NCBI RefSeq assembly: GCF_004343195.1
Contig: NZ_SMCR01000002.1
Location: 629,889-693,888, forward strand
Reading direction: 5' to 3'
Source of the DNA: Biostraticola tofi
Lineage (GTDB): Bacteria > Pseudomonadota > Gammaproteobacteria > Enterobacterales > Enterobacteriaceae
DNA length: 64,000 nt
The position numbers were made by a program, and so were the translations under genes. This document shows positions 11,169-20,780 of this stretch, piece by piece; position 1 is the first letter of the stretch; every line of letters starts with the position of its first letter. Under the pieces are notes generated by a model. That model had not been told where the DNA came from, searched no databases, and was given only the letters and a program-made list of their open reading frames with translations.

Positions 11169-13325
11169 TTATGCCAGATCTTCGGCTGCGCTGCGCAGAC
11201 GGGCCTTCATATCACTGTAGCTTTGCTGGGCATAATTTTCGGCCCAGTGCTGATCGCTGATGGCTTCCAGTTTAACCGCGCAATATTTGGTTTCAGGCGT
11301 TTTGGATATGGGGTCCAGATTTTCCTGCGTCAGCTCGTTGCACGCCCCTATCCACCACTGATAAGTCATATACACCGCGCCTTTATTGATACGCTCATTA
11401 AAGTTGGCGCGCGAAATGACCTTACCCCGGCGGGATGACACCCACACCAGCTGTTGGTCACTGATGCCGAGCAGGTCGGCATCCTGCGGATGGATTTGGA
11501 CAAAACCCGGTTCGTCGGCCAGCGTCTGCAGGGCGGCGCAGTTACCGGTCATTGATCGGCAGGAGTAGTGCCCGACTTCACGCACAGTACACAGCACCAG
11601 CGGGTAGGCGCTGTCAGGTACTTCTGCCGGCGCCCGCCAGGCGGTGGCAAACAACTGTCCTTTACCTGAGGGGGTGGTGAACCGGTTACCTTCATAAAGA
11701 TAGGGGGTACCCGGATGATCAAGCGTCGGGCACGGCCACTGTATATGACCCAGTTCGCCCATTTTTTCGTAGGTGGCACCGTAAAACAGCGGACAGAGCT
11801 CGCGCATCTCGTCCCAGATTTGCTGGTTATCCTGGTAATGCATGGGATAGCCCAGTTCGGTGGCAAGCAGGCTGATGATTTCCCAGTCACGTTTCACATT
11901 ATATTGAGGCTCGATAGCCTTTTCGAAGCGCTGGAAGCCACGGTCGGCGCAGGAGAATACGCCGCCGTGCTCTCCCCAGGAAGTGGCAGGCAGAATAACA
12001 TCGGCCTGCTCAGCGGTTTTGGTCATAAAGATATCTTGCACCACGATAAAGTCCAGTGCCGCGAAGGCACCGCGGACCAAACTGAGATCGGCTTCGGTCT
12101 GCAGCGGGTCTTCTCCCATGATGTAGTAGGCCTTGACCTTGCCTTCATGCACCAGATGGGGAACTTCGGTAATACGATAACCGACTTCGCTGTCCATTTT
12201 GTCGGCATCGATACCCCAGGCAGCGGCGAATTTGGCGCGAACCTCTGGGTCGGTAACTGATTGATAACCCGGGAATTCGTTAGGCAGTACGCCCATATCG
12301 CAGGCGCCCTGAACATTGTTTTGCCCGCGGACCGGGCCAACGCCGACATTGGGACGTCCCAGATTGCCGGTCAACAGCGCCAGACTGGCCAACCCCTTGA
12401 CCACATCGACCGCCTGGCCGAACTGCGTCACCCCCATGCCCCACATGATGGTGGCTGAAGGCGCGCTGGCATAGGTCCGCATCGCTTGCCGGATTTGCTG
12501 GGCGCTCACGCCGGTAAGCTCCTCTACCGCTTCGGGAGCAAAATCCGCCACTAGCTGGCGATAGGCTTCAAACCCCTGAGTGTATTTGGCCACATAATCG
12601 GTGTCGTAGAGATTTTCTTCAATCAGTACGTGGGCGAAGGCGTTAACCAATGCCATATTGCAGCCATTATTGATTTGCAAGTGCTGATCGGCAATGCGCG
12701 CGGTTTCGATCCGGCGCGGATCGCACACCACGATCTGGGCGCCTTTTTCTTTGGCTTTCAATACCCGGCGAGCGACGATCGGGTGGGAGTCGGCGCAGTT
12801 ATAGCCAATGATCAGCAGGCACTTGGAGTTTTCGATATCGCCGATGGAGTTGCTCATCGCGCCATTGCCCAGGGTAGCCTGTAAACCGGCAACCGAAGGG
12901 CCGTGACAGACGCGGGCGCAGCAGTCGACATTATTATTGCCGATAACGGCCCGGGCGAATTTCTGCATCACGTAATTGGTTTCGTTGCCGGTGCCCCGTG
13001 ATGAGCCGGTATGCATAATGGCGCGGGCGCCGTATTGCTGCTTGATCTCTTTCAGGCGACGGGCGGTATAGCTTATTGCTTCATCCCAGCTCACCGCCTC
13101 GAATTTGCCGCCCTTTTCACGGCGGATAAGCGGCTGGCTCAGACGCGGCGTCAACAGCTTGGTATCATTGAGAAAATCCCAGCCGTAATAACCTTTCAGG
13201 CACAATTCCCCCTGATTTGTGGCACCTTCGGCAGCTTCGGCACGAATAATGCGGCCATTATCGACCACCAGTTTCATTTTGCAGCCTGCACCGCAGTATG
13301 GGCAGACGGTAGTGATTTTATTCAT
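11169..13325 (-). CDS. fdhF: Formate dehydrogenase H, selenium-free (Cys140) form
   Basis: A 718-residue molybdopterin formate dehydrogenase, closely matching E. coli FdhF (715). It oxidises formate to CO2 and passes electrons to the hydrogenase through HycB. The 4Fe-4S ligands Cys8, Cys11, Cys15 and Cys42 are present, as are the cofactor-binding segments GSSRGTGNETNYVMQKFARA and CTVREVGHYSCRSMTGNC. The active-site residue 140 (ARVCHGPS) is Cys, encoded by TGT at 12906-12908, where E. coli has selenocysteine (TGA). The neighbouring His141 is kept. The reading frame has no in-frame stop, so the substitution is not a broken gene. It follows hydN by 11 bp and is probably co-transcribed with it. 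Confidence 0.97.
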   Translation of the reverse strand: MNKITTVCPYCGAGCKMKLVVDNGRIIRAEAAEGATNQGELCLKGYYGWDFLNDTKLLTPRLSQPLIRREKGGKFEAVSWDEAISYTARRLKEIKQQYGARAIMHTGSSRGTGNETNYVMQKFARAVIGNNNVDCCARVCHGPSVAGLQATLGNGAMSNSIGDIENSKCLLIIGYNCADSHPIVARRVLKAKEKGAQIVVCDPRRIETARIADQHLQINNGCNMALVNAFAHVLIEENLYDTDYVAKYTQGFEAYRQLVADFAPEAVEELTGVSAQQIRQAMRTYASAPSATIMWGMGVTQFGQAVDVVKGLASLALLTGNLGRPNVGVGPVRGQNNVQGACDMGVLPNEFPGYQSVTDPEVRAKFAAAWGIDADKMDSEVGYRITEVPHLVHEGKVKAYYIMGEDPLQTEADLSLVRGAFAALDFIVVQDIFMTKTAEQADVILPATSWGEHGGVFSCADRGFQRFEKAIEPQYNVKRDWEIISLLATELGYPMHYQDNQQIWDEMRELCPLFYGATYEKMGELGHIQWPCPTLDHPGTPYLYEGNRFTTPSGKGQLFATAWRAPAEVPDSAYPLVLCTVREVGHYSCRSMTGNCAALQTLADEPGFVQIHPQDADLLGISDQQLVWVSSRRGKVISRANFNERINKGAVYMTYQWWIGACNELTQENLDPISKTPETKYCAVKLEAISDQHWAENYAQQSYSDMKARLRSAAEDLA

Positions 13326-13336
13326 CTGTGGGGTTC

Positions 13337-13879
13337 CTAAAACAGTGACGACATAGTGTCGAGCGCGGCGCGGCGGCGTTTCTCGGCGTTCATATCCTGC
13401 AGCAGGTTGCGGTCAACGCAATGCAACGCGTTGGTCGGGCAGACTGCCATACAGGCAGGGCCGTCGCTGCGCTGGTGGCACAGGTCGCATTTGTGTGCCT
13501 CCGCTTTATCAGTGCTGGCATAGAGCGCCGCGCCGTTTTGACGAATTACCGGACGGGTAATCACCTCCATGGCGCCGTAGGGGCAGGCCACTACGCAGGT
13601 TTTGCAGCCAATGCAGCGTTCCTGCATCACCAGCACCATACCGTTCTGGCGGACGATGGCGCCGTTGGGGCAGACGTTAGAGCAGGGCGCGTCTTCGCAC
13701 TGCCGGCAGAGCACGGCGGTGCTGACGTTAACGCCCTTGATCACATGCAATCGCGGGGCGAAAGTGGCGGCGTTAAGCGCCGAAATATCCTGGGTTTCAC
13801 TGTGCGCCATCACGCAGGCGATTTCACAGGTGCGACAGCCGATGCATTTTTTGGGATCGGCGATGATGAACCGGTTCAT
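13337..13879 (-). CDS. hydN: Ferredoxin-like electron carrier HydN
   Basis: A 180-residue protein with four Cys-rich clusters for 4Fe-4S centres (CIGCRTCEIAC, CRQCEDAPCSNVC, CIGCKTCVVAC, CDLCHQRSDGPACMAVC). It closely matches E. coli HydN (175), which is linked to FdhF activity. HycB shares the fold but differs in spacing, and a separate hycB is present. A good site, AGGAG, precedes the ATG. It is the first gene of a hydN-fdhF unit driven by the sigma-54-like promoter at 13928-13943. Confidence 0.95.
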   Translation of the reverse strand: MNRFIIADPKKCIGCRTCEIACVMAHSETQDISALNAATFAPRLHVIKGVNVSTAVLCRQCEDAPCSNVCPNGAIVRQNGMVLVMQERCIGCKTCVVACPYGAMEVITRPVIRQNGAALYASTDKAEAHKCDLCHQRSDGPACMAVCPTNALHCVDRNLLQDMNAEKRRRAALDTMSSLF

Positions 13880-13927
13880 CAGTAACTCCTGGTAAGAAGG
13901 TCATGTTGTGCTGTTAGTCGTAACTTA

Positions 13928-13943
13928 TACATAAAGCGTGCCA
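13928..13943 (-). promoter_or_regulatory. Sigma-54-like promoter of hydN-fdhF
   Basis: The minus strand reads TGGCACGCTTTATGTA. The -24 element TGGCACG is consensus, but the -12 element is GT where GC is expected (GG-N10-GT). A start near 13917 would leave a 38-base leader before hydN. FhlA-dependent control is expected from E. coli hydN. Confidence 0.6.
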
Positions 13944-13981
13944 ACAATTAATGCGTTAAAAATCATAATCTTGATCTAAGC

Positions 13982-14011
13982 GTGACGAGCGTCGTGGCAT
14001 AAGTGACGAGC
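13982..14011 (-). promoter_or_regulatory. Candidate FhlA upstream activator site of hydN
   Basis: A 9-bp direct repeat, GTGACGAGC, occurs at 13982-13990 and 14003-14011. The copies are 21 bp apart (two helical turns) and lie 40-70 bp upstream of the sigma-54-like promoter. The core TGACGA also occurs in the hycA/hycB dyad and between hycA and hypA. Assignment to FhlA is inference. Confidence 0.4.
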
Positions 14012-14017
14012 GGCTTT

Positions 14018-14488
14018 TCAGTCATTCGTCATCATCAGTCGCGGGTAACCGCCATCGGGCAGCCAATGCGCCATGCGGCGGTATAATCTGTCGACCGCCT
14101 GGGTGACCGCCGCGCTTACCGGGTAATAGAAGGCGACCGTCTCCGGCTGTATACCGATAAAGGTGATCTCAGGAATATCCGGACGCAGTTGATCGATAAG
14201 AAAACTGAGCGGCAGGTTGTGGGTCGTTGTGATAAACAGTTCGGCGATAGCCTCGGCGTCAATGACCCGGGTTTCGCCGGCGGCCAGCCCCATCTCGGTC
14301 GCATCGACGATCACCAGCCGGTCCGGACGCAGGTCGCGAATATGGCCGATATCGTTTTCCGGCGCCGCGCCGCCATCCACCACCGTCCAGTTCGCCGGCA
14401 TCCCCTGCAGGCAGCGCTCCGCCAATAAAGGGCCGGCGCCGTCATCGCCCATCATGATGTTACCTACGCACAGCAACAGGTTAGCCAT
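14018..14488 (-). CDS. hycI: Hydrogenase-3 maturation endopeptidase HycI
   Basis: A 156-residue protease, matching E. coli HycI. It removes the C-terminal tail of HycE after nickel is inserted. The family start LLLCVGNIMMGDDGAGPLLA carries the conserved acidic residue; the second (DATEMGL) and third (THNLPLSFLIDQL) motifs also contain the expected ligands Asp and His. It is last in the hyc operon and overlaps hycH by 8 bp. Confidence 0.95.
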   Translation of the reverse strand: MANLLLCVGNIMMGDDGAGPLLAERCLQGMPANWTVVDGGAAPENDIGHIRDLRPDRLVIVDATEMGLAAGETRVIDAEAIAELFITTTHNLPLSFLIDQLRPDIPEITFIGIQPETVAFYYPVSAAVTQAVDRLYRRMAHWLPDGGYPRLMMTND

Positions 14489-14894
14489 CTCTCCTCCTCA
14501 CCATCAGGTAAATGGCCGGTTCATTTTCAATCAGCTGCAGCAGGTCTATCAGCCGCTGGCTCCAGGACTGTTGCTCATCGGTCAGCAGGGGGGCCGCCTT
14601 GCTGAGCGCTGTGGCCAGCAGATGGGTATGGGTACTGTCGATGCAGATTTCCCCGAAGCGCCCTAAGCCCTCCAGCTTGCGACGCGCGGCACCGCCGGAC
14701 GGCAGTTGCGCTACCCAGCGGTTAAAGCCGTCCAGCGGGCATTCCAGCCGGGATTGCAGACAGTCGATGACGCCAAGGTGATGGCCTATCGCCAGGCTGT
14801 AATAAATCACTTCCTGGGCTTTGGGCGGCGCCTGTTTTTCCTGGACGAATTTGCGGCTCAGGGAATAAAACACCACTCGGGATGATCTGCTCAT
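14481..14894 (-). CDS. hycH: Formate hydrogenlyase maturation protein HycH
   Basis: About 137 residues (E. coli 136). Conserved stretches include [16 protein letters not shown] and the C-terminal AIYLMVRRR. HycH is an accessory factor in maturation of the large subunit HycE and not a part of the finished complex. The chosen ATG at 14894 overlaps the hycG stop (ATGA) and matches the E. coli N-terminus; the frame remains open upstream to 14927 inside hycG, which is less likely. Confidence 0.93.
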   Translation of the reverse strand: MSRSSRVVFYSLSRKFVQEKQAPPKAQEVIYYSLAIGHHLGVIDCLQSRLECPLDGFNRWVAQLPSGGAARRKLEGLGRFGEICIDSTHTHLLATALSKAAPLLTDEQQSWSQRLIDLLQLIENEPAIYLMVRRRDG

Positions 14895-15688
14895 AGCCGC
14901 AGCTCTCCAGACGCTACCTGCTGGCAAATCGCCATCAGGTTACCGACGATTTCCGTCAGCCGGGGATCGCTTTGCTCGGCAAGATACTGGTCAATCCGTT
15001 GGCGCCGCGCCTCCATGGGGGCCTGCGCCATCAGATCCATAAACCTGTCGGCAATCTGGCGGCCATAGCGGTAGCCGGCCATCCGGCGGGCTTCCCGGTC
15101 CAGCAGCACGCGCAAGGGCTGGGGCAAGGCCGGATGTAACAAGGCAGCGGCTTCTTCGGGTGCCTGATGATGCTGTCGGGCAGAGATTTTCTGGGAAAGC
15201 AGCCCCAGGGCCAGGGCAAAACCGTAAAGGGTCGCCGCGGGAGTAGGCGGACATCCTGGGATATAGACATCCACCGGAACGATGCGATCGGTACCGCCCC
15301 ACACGCAGTAGAGGTCATGGAAAATACCCCCGCTGTTGCCACAGGCGCCGTAGGAGATGCTGATTTTCGGGTCTGGCGCCGCCTGCCAGGCGCGAACGGC
15401 CGGGATCCGCATGGCACGGGTAACCGCGCCGGTAAACAGCAGAATATCGGCATGCCGCGGCGAAGGAACCAACTTGATACCAAAGCGTTCAGCATCGAAC
15501 AGCGGAGAGATAGCGGCGAAAATTTCGATTTCACAGCCATTACAGCCACCGCAGTCAACGCGGTAGACATAGGCCGATCGGCCTATGTCTTGTAATAAGG
15601 CGGTTTTCAGGCGGCTAATACTTTCATCAACGCTAATCGGCACCGGCAGGCCATTCTGGTCTCGGGGTCCAATCGGTAGTGGGCTCAT
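14891..15688 (-). CDS. hycG: Hydrogenase-3 small subunit HycG
   Basis: A 265-residue subunit (E. coli 255) of the soluble arm, related to NuoB. It carries the Fe-S cluster next to the NiFe site. Ligand motifs are CGGCNGCE (Cys46, Cys49, Cys52), YGACGNSGG and IPGCPPTP. The C-terminal 90 residues are more variable than the rest. The start overlaps the hycF stop by 4 bp. Confidence 0.96.
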   Translation of the reverse strand: MSPLPIGPRDQNGLPVPISVDESISRLKTALLQDIGRSAYVYRVDCGGCNGCEIEIFAAISPLFDAERFGIKLVPSPRHADILLFTGAVTRAMRIPAVRAWQAAPDPKISISYGACGNSGGIFHDLYCVWGGTDRIVPVDVYIPGCPPTPAATLYGFALALGLLSQKISARQHHQAPEEAAALLHPALPQPLRVLLDREARRMAGYRYGRQIADRFMDLMAQAPMEARRQRIDQYLAEQSDPRLTEIVGNLMAICQQVASGELRL

Positions 15689-16230
15689 CGGTTCACCTCG
15701 CGGGTCAGATGACGGCCGATATCAATCCGGTCGGCCTGGGTAAGATTCTGCTGCTGCTTGCAGGCCGGGCAAGTTTCCAACTGGCGCTGGTAATACCCCT
15801 GCTGCTCACCGCTTATTTCCAGTAATGCCAGGGTGTAATCAATCTCTTTCTGCGCGGCATACGGCTTATGGCATTGTCGGCAGTAGCACAGCTTGAAGTC
15901 AGCCCGCTCAAACAGGTCCTCCTTACGCCAGACTGCCAGTTCGAATTGCCTTGATAGGCGGATAGCCGCGGTAGGGCAGACTTCTTCGCAACGGGCGCAG
16001 AAGATGCAGCGACCGAGAAACAGCTGCCAGCGGATGACGCCTTTTTCGCTATCGGTTGCCATTGTCAGTGCGTTTGACGGACAGGCATTGGCGCAGGCGC
16101 CGCAGGCGATGCATTGTTCAGGCTGATATTCCGGCTTGCCGCGAAAATTAGCATCTACCGGCAGGGGTTCAGCCGGATAAGCTACTGTCACTTTACCGGT
16201 GTTCAGCACTTTTCTAATGAATTTCAACAT
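15685..16230 (-). CDS. hycF: Formate hydrogenlyase ferredoxin-like subunit HycF
   Basis: A 181-residue protein (E. coli 180), related to NuoI. Two 4Fe-4S motifs, [12 protein letters not shown] and [12 protein letters not shown], pass electrons towards HycG. A third Cys-rich set near the C-terminus (CYCRQCH and CPACKQQ) is typical of HycF and may bind zinc. It follows hycE by 12 bp. Confidence 0.96.
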   Translation of the reverse strand: MLKFIRKVLNTGKVTVAYPAEPLPVDANFRGKPEYQPEQCIACGACANACPSNALTMATDSEKGVIRWQLFLGRCIFCARCEEVCPTAAIRLSRQFELAVWRKEDLFERADFKLCYCRQCHKPYAAQKEIDYTLALLEISGEQQGYYQRQLETCPACKQQQNLTQADRIDIGRHLTREVNR

Positions 16231-16242
16231 GATGTTGTTCTC

Positions 16243-17946
16243 TTAAAACGGCGCATTTCGGCGTTCGATGCCATAGCGTTCGATCTCCTTATAGGGCACC
16301 ACCACTGACTTACGCTTGCGCACATCGACAATGGTCATGCGATCGGTACAGGAGTAGCAGGGATCGAGGCTGCCGATAATCAGCGGTGCGTCGGAGACGG
16401 TATTGCCGCGCAGCATATAGCGCAGGGTAGGCCAGTTGGCATAGGTAGCGGCACGGCAGCGCCAGCGGAACAGCTTCTGATTGTCGCCGGTCATGCTCCA
16501 GTGGATATCGTCGCCACGGGGCGCCTCAGCAAAACCCAGCGCAAAACGGTGCGGAATATAGCTAAAGCCTTCCACCGCCAATGGGCCGGCCGGCAGGTTC
16601 TGCAGACCAAACTCAATGATCGCCAGGGAGTTGAAGACTTCGTGGATACGCACCTTCAGGCGTGAATACACATCGCAGCCGTCTTCAACGCACAGTTCAA
16701 CCGGCAGGCTGGCATAGCCGGCAAACGGATGATCCAGGCGGGTATCCCGGCGATGGCCACTGCCGCGGATCATCGGGCCGACATTGCTGTAATCCCGTGC
16801 GACCTGTGGATCCAGCCGGCCGACGCCGATACTGCGCTGCCCGGTATTCGGCGTGCTTAGAAGAATATCGACCAGGTCAGTCAGCTCGGCGCGCATACCG
16901 GCCGCCAACTGCAGCGTCTGAACAATGTCGTTTTTCAGCATGTCGCGACGAATGCCGCCAATCAGGTTCAGACCATAGGTTTTGCGGGCGCCGGTCAGGA
17001 CTTCGGCGATCTTCATCGATTGTTCACGCACCCGGAAAAACTGCATGAAGCCAGAATCAAAGCCGACAAAATGGCAGGCCAGCCCGAGGTTAAGCAAATG
17101 ACTGTGCAGCCGCTCCACCTCCAGCAGAATGGATCGAATCATCTGAGCCCGTTCCGGCACCGCGATCCCCATGGCGTTTTCCACAGAACTGGTATAAGCC
17201 ACGCTATGGGTAAAGCCGCAAATGCCGCATACCCGATCGGACAGGAAGGTCACCTCGTTATAACCCATCCGGGTCTCAGCCAGTTTCTCCATGCCCCGAT
17301 GGACATAGAACAAACGGTAGTCGGCATCGATAATATCTTCGCCATCGACAAACAGGCGAAAGTGGCCCGGTTCATCCGAGGTGACATGCAATGGGCCTAT
17401 CGGCACCACCCCGGCCTCACTGCCGGCCTCGCTGATAAAGGGATAGGTTTCCACGTCGGTGGTGGGTGCCGGACGCTGGCGGTAATCCATCGCATCTTTA
17501 CGCAATGGGTAGAGTTCATCCGGCCAATCGTCGGGCAGCACCAGGCGCCGTTGGTCAGGCAGGCCCACTGGCCGCAGGCCGTACATGTCCCGCACTTCGC
17601 GCTCGCCCCACACCGCCGCCGGCACCCGTGGTGTGACCGAGGGAAACTCCAGCGTGTCGGCATCGACCTCGACCCGCACCGTTATCCAGCATTTAACGCC
17701 TTGCTCCATCGACAGCACATAATACAGGCCATAGTGGCCGCACAGCGTCCGCTCGTCATTGCCGAACAGCACCGACAGCCAGCCGCCCTGCTGATAGTAA
17801 AGCCAAGCGACCACTTCCGGCAGATCATTGATTTTAATGGTGACGGTCAGCTGATCGCGAGTCTGCCATTCCGCCTTCAGCACGGTAGCCGGAAACTGCT
17901 GGTTCAGCGCTGCCAGATAATGCTGGCCAATATGTTCGTTACTCAT
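16243..17946 (-). CDS. hycE: Hydrogenase-3 large subunit HycE
   Basis: A 567-residue catalytic subunit (E. coli 569). Residues 1-170 match NuoC; the rest matches the NiFe large subunit (NuoD-like). Nickel ligands are in the L1 motif RVCGICGFTHS (Cys240, Cys243) and the L2 motif DPCYSCTDR (Cys530, Cys533). The 31 residues after Arg536 form the tail expected to be removed by HycI. The protein makes hydrogen from protons and electrons that come from formate. Confidence 0.97.
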   Translation of the reverse strand: MSNEHIGQHYLAALNQQFPATVLKAEWQTRDQLTVTIKINDLPEVVAWLYYQQGGWLSVLFGNDERTLCGHYGLYYVLSMEQGVKCWITVRVEVDADTLEFPSVTPRVPAAVWGEREVRDMYGLRPVGLPDQRRLVLPDDWPDELYPLRKDAMDYRQRPAPTTDVETYPFISEAGSEAGVVPIGPLHVTSDEPGHFRLFVDGEDIIDADYRLFYVHRGMEKLAETRMGYNEVTFLSDRVCGICGFTHSVAYTSSVENAMGIAVPERAQMIRSILLEVERLHSHLLNLGLACHFVGFDSGFMQFFRVREQSMKIAEVLTGARKTYGLNLIGGIRRDMLKNDIVQTLQLAAGMRAELTDLVDILLSTPNTGQRSIGVGRLDPQVARDYSNVGPMIRGSGHRRDTRLDHPFAGYASLPVELCVEDGCDVYSRLKVRIHEVFNSLAIIEFGLQNLPAGPLAVEGFSYIPHRFALGFAEAPRGDDIHWSMTGDNQKLFRWRCRAATYANWPTLRYMLRGNTVSDAPLIIGSLDPCYSCTDRMTIVDVRKRKSVVVPYKEIERYGIERRNAPF

Positions 17947-17965
17947 GAATTGCCTCTGTTATTGA

Positions 17966-18901
17966 TCAACTGACAACCAGCCAGGACACCAGCGCCAGGA
18001 AAGCCAGGCCGAATCCAGCCCAGGTAGTGCGAGCGGCGTTGAGGAATCTCAGGCGGGCTACGCTGTTTTCAATCAGCGCAATCAGCCCGATGGCGCAAAC
18101 GAGTTTCAACAGACTCAGTCCCAGAGCCAGCACCAGCGCCGGCACGGTAAGCTCCGTGGCTTGCCCCCAGGGAATAAACACGCCGAGGAACAGCTGCAGC
18201 ACCACCAACTGTTTCAGGCTGATGCCCCATTTGAGGATACCCAGCCCTGCACCGCTGTATTCTGTCAGCGGCCCTTCCTGCAGTTCCTGCTCGGCTTCAG
18301 CCAGATCAAAAGGCAGTTTGCCCATCTCGATATAGGTAGCGAAGGCGCAGGCCAGCCAGGCGAACAGCAGCGGCAGCCAGTCATACAGCGGCCATGAGAC
18401 AATGCTGTGCGTTATGGCGGTTAACTGCAGTGAACCGGCGACCAGCCCGGCCACCCACAGGCCCAGCATCAGAATCGGTTCCACCAGGATGCCCATGATC
18501 GCTTCCCGGCTGGCGCCGATAGCGGTAAAGGTGCTGCCGGTATCCAGACCGGCGATAACAAAAACAAAACGAACCACCGCGAACAGATAAATCAGCGTAA
18601 TCACATCGCCAATCGCCGGCAGCGGTGAGGCTTGCATCAGCATCGGCAAGGCGCAGGCGATAGTCAGCAGGGCACCGGTAAGCAGGTACGGCATACTGAC
18701 GAATACCCAGCCGGCTGCCGCCGGCGCCACACTCTGGCGCTTGAGCAGTTTGACGATATCGCGGTATTCCTGCAGAACACCCGCGCCCTGGCGGCAGTGA
18801 AGCCTGGCGCGCAACAGGCGGCTCAAGCCGGCAAAAAACGGCGAAACCGCCAGTAAGATGACAGCCTGCACCAGGCCTGCCAGTAAAGTGGGATAGGTCA
18901 T
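17966..18901 (-). CDS. hycD: Formate hydrogenlyase membrane subunit HycD
   Basis: About 311 residues (E. coli 307), a NuoH-like membrane protein that anchors the soluble arm. It has eight or so hydrophobic segments and the conserved loop EMGKLPFDLAEAEQELQEGP with its acidic residues. The ATG at 18901 has AGGAG six bases upstream and gives the E. coli N-terminus; the frame opens earlier at 18928 but would overlap hycC by 17 bp. Confidence 0.94.
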   Translation of the reverse strand: MTYPTLLAGLVQAVILLAVSPFFAGLSRLLRARLHCRQGAGVLQEYRDIVKLLKRQSVAPAAAGWVFVSMPYLLTGALLTIACALPMLMQASPLPAIGDVITLIYLFAVVRFVFVIAGLDTGSTFTAIGASREAIMGILVEPILMLGLWVAGLVAGSLQLTAITHSIVSWPLYDWLPLLFAWLACAFATYIEMGKLPFDLAEAEQELQEGPLTEYSGAGLGILKWGISLKQLVVLQLFLGVFIPWGQATELTVPALVLALGLSLLKLVCAIGLIALIENSVARLRFLNAARTTWAGFGLAFLALVSWLVVS

Positions 18902-18911
18902 CAGAATCTCC

Positions 18912-20780
18912 TCAGGCCAGTGCCACAACCAGCAGCACCGCCAATTCTACGGCAGCCAGGCCATGGCAGAAGGTGGTTACCGCCTGGCGATGCAGCAAGG
19001 TATTGATGCCCGAAGGCATCAACCAGCGACGCAACTGGTAAAGGGGGGCGAACAGTACCCGCAACGGTTGGGCAAAGCCGGTGGCGGTCACCACCATCGA
19101 GGCTTCATGGCCGTAGCCGCAGGCCCAGGCGCTGCCCCGTAACCGTGGAGGCAGCCGTTTGCGGCGATAAACCGCGGCTATCAGCAACGGCAGCAGCGGC
19201 ATGGAGAGCAACAGCAGGGCAATCAGCGGCGCTGATACCAGGCCGATCGGTGCCGCCGAGGGATATCCCGTGAGCTCGGCGGCGGTGGCGGCAAACAACG
19301 GAATCAGCCACGGTGCCCCTATGCCGCATAACAGGCAGAGTATGGCCGGCAGCAGTGCGCTCAGGGTAACCAGTCGATGGGCCGGACGGGCGCCGAGTGC
19401 GGCCTCAGTGCGTGGCGCGCCCAGGCAGCAAACGCCGAATACTTTGCTGATGCACATCAGCGCCAGCGCACCGGTGATGGCCAGAACCACCGCCAGCAGC
19501 GGGCCGAGCAAATGTAAAACAAATCCCGGCCCGGTACCGAGGGTAAATAGCCCCTGGTAAATAAGCCATTCGCTGGCAAAACCATTCAGCGGCGGCAATG
19601 CCGCCATAGCAATAAGACCGGTCAGCAACGCGCCGGCGGTCCAAGGCATCAACCGCGCCAGTCCGCCCATTTTTTCCAGGTCCTTGAGCCCGGTCTGCTG
19701 TTCTATAGCGCCGGCCGCGAGCAGCAACGCCCCTTTGAACAGGCTATGGTTAAACAGATGGAACAAACCGCCGGTCAGCGCCAGCATAGCCAGCAGCGGC
19801 ATCTGAAGCGTAATGCCGACCATTGCCCCGCCGATACCCAGCAGGATAATGCCGACGTTTTCCAGGGAGTGATAGGCCAACAAACGGCGCAGATCATGTT
19901 CCATCAATGCGTAAAGCCCACCGAAGAATGCAGTGCCGGCCGCCAGTATCAGCACCAGCAGCCCCCACCAAAGCGACGGTGTCCCCAGCACATCCAGACT
20001 GATCCTGAGAATGCCCAGCAAACCGATTTTCAGCTGCACCGATGAAAAAAGCATCGCCACCGATGCCGGCGCACTGCCATGGGATGACGGTGCCCAACCG
20101 TGCAACGGCATGATGCCGGCAACAATGCCAAAACCGCCGAGCGCCAGCAAAAACACCGCGTTACGCAAGGCGTCGGGCAACTGAGCGGTGCGAATTACGC
20201 TGAACTGCAGGCTGTGCAGATGAAGATAAAGCAGACTGAAAGCGGCTATCAGCAGCAGGGTCGCCAGGCGTGCCAGCAGGAACTGGCTATGGCCGGCGGC
20301 CTGGCTTTTAGCCTCACCCGGCTGCACCACCAGGAAATAGCCGGCCAGAGCGGACAGTTCGAGCATCAGCGTCAGGGTGACGGCATTATCCGCCATCACC
20401 GCCGCACTGAGCGCCGCCAGCATCAGATGACTCAGACTGGCGATGCGCGCGCGTCGGCGGGCGGCAACCGTCGCCAGCCATCCCCAGTGATAAAGCCCCA
20501 GCCACAGCGCGCTGACGGCAACCACCAGCAGCAGCAGTGCATTCAGCCCGCTTTGCTCAACGCCAAGGCCAAGCCAGGGCAGGGAAGCGTGCTGCGGAAC
20601 AGTAAAACGCATTTGCCATGCCGCAATCAGGCTGGCAAGGGCGGCAATAACGGTGCCTGCGCCGGTCCAGGCGCAGACCCGCGGCCAGGGCGACAGCAGT
20701 ATCCCCAATACGGCCAGCAGCAGATATCCTGTCAGCGATATTGTCAGCAGCTGCAGTGGATCGGTAAACAGCGGGTTCAT
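18912..20780 (-). CDS. hycC: Formate hydrogenlyase membrane subunit HycC
   Basis: A 622-residue, NuoL/MrpA-like membrane protein (E. coli HycC 608) with about 16 hydrophobic segments. The antiporter-family core is visible (GIMPLHGWAPSSHGSAPASV and KNLEKMGGL-like segment LKDLEKMGGL). It belongs to the membrane arm that could couple hydrogen formation to ion movement. Its start overlaps the hycB stop by 4 bp. Confidence 0.95.
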   Translation of the reverse strand: MNPLFTDPLQLLTISLTGYLLLAVLGILLSPWPRVCAWTGAGTVIAALASLIAAWQMRFTVPQHASLPWLGLGVEQSGLNALLLLVVAVSALWLGLYHWGWLATVAARRRARIASLSHLMLAALSAAVMADNAVTLTLMLELSALAGYFLVVQPGEAKSQAAGHSQFLLARLATLLLIAAFSLLYLHLHSLQFSVIRTAQLPDALRNAVFLLALGGFGIVAGIMPLHGWAPSSHGSAPASVAMLFSSVQLKIGLLGILRISLDVLGTPSLWWGLLVLILAAGTAFFGGLYALMEHDLRRLLAYHSLENVGIILLGIGGAMVGITLQMPLLAMLALTGGLFHLFNHSLFKGALLLAAGAIEQQTGLKDLEKMGGLARLMPWTAGALLTGLIAMAALPPLNGFASEWLIYQGLFTLGTGPGFVLHLLGPLLAVVLAITGALALMCISKVFGVCCLGAPRTEAALGARPAHRLVTLSALLPAILCLLCGIGAPWLIPLFAATAAELTGYPSAAPIGLVSAPLIALLLLSMPLLPLLIAAVYRRKRLPPRLRGSAWACGYGHEASMVVTATGFAQPLRVLFAPLYQLRRWLMPSGINTLLHRQAVTTFCHGLAAVELAVLLVVALA

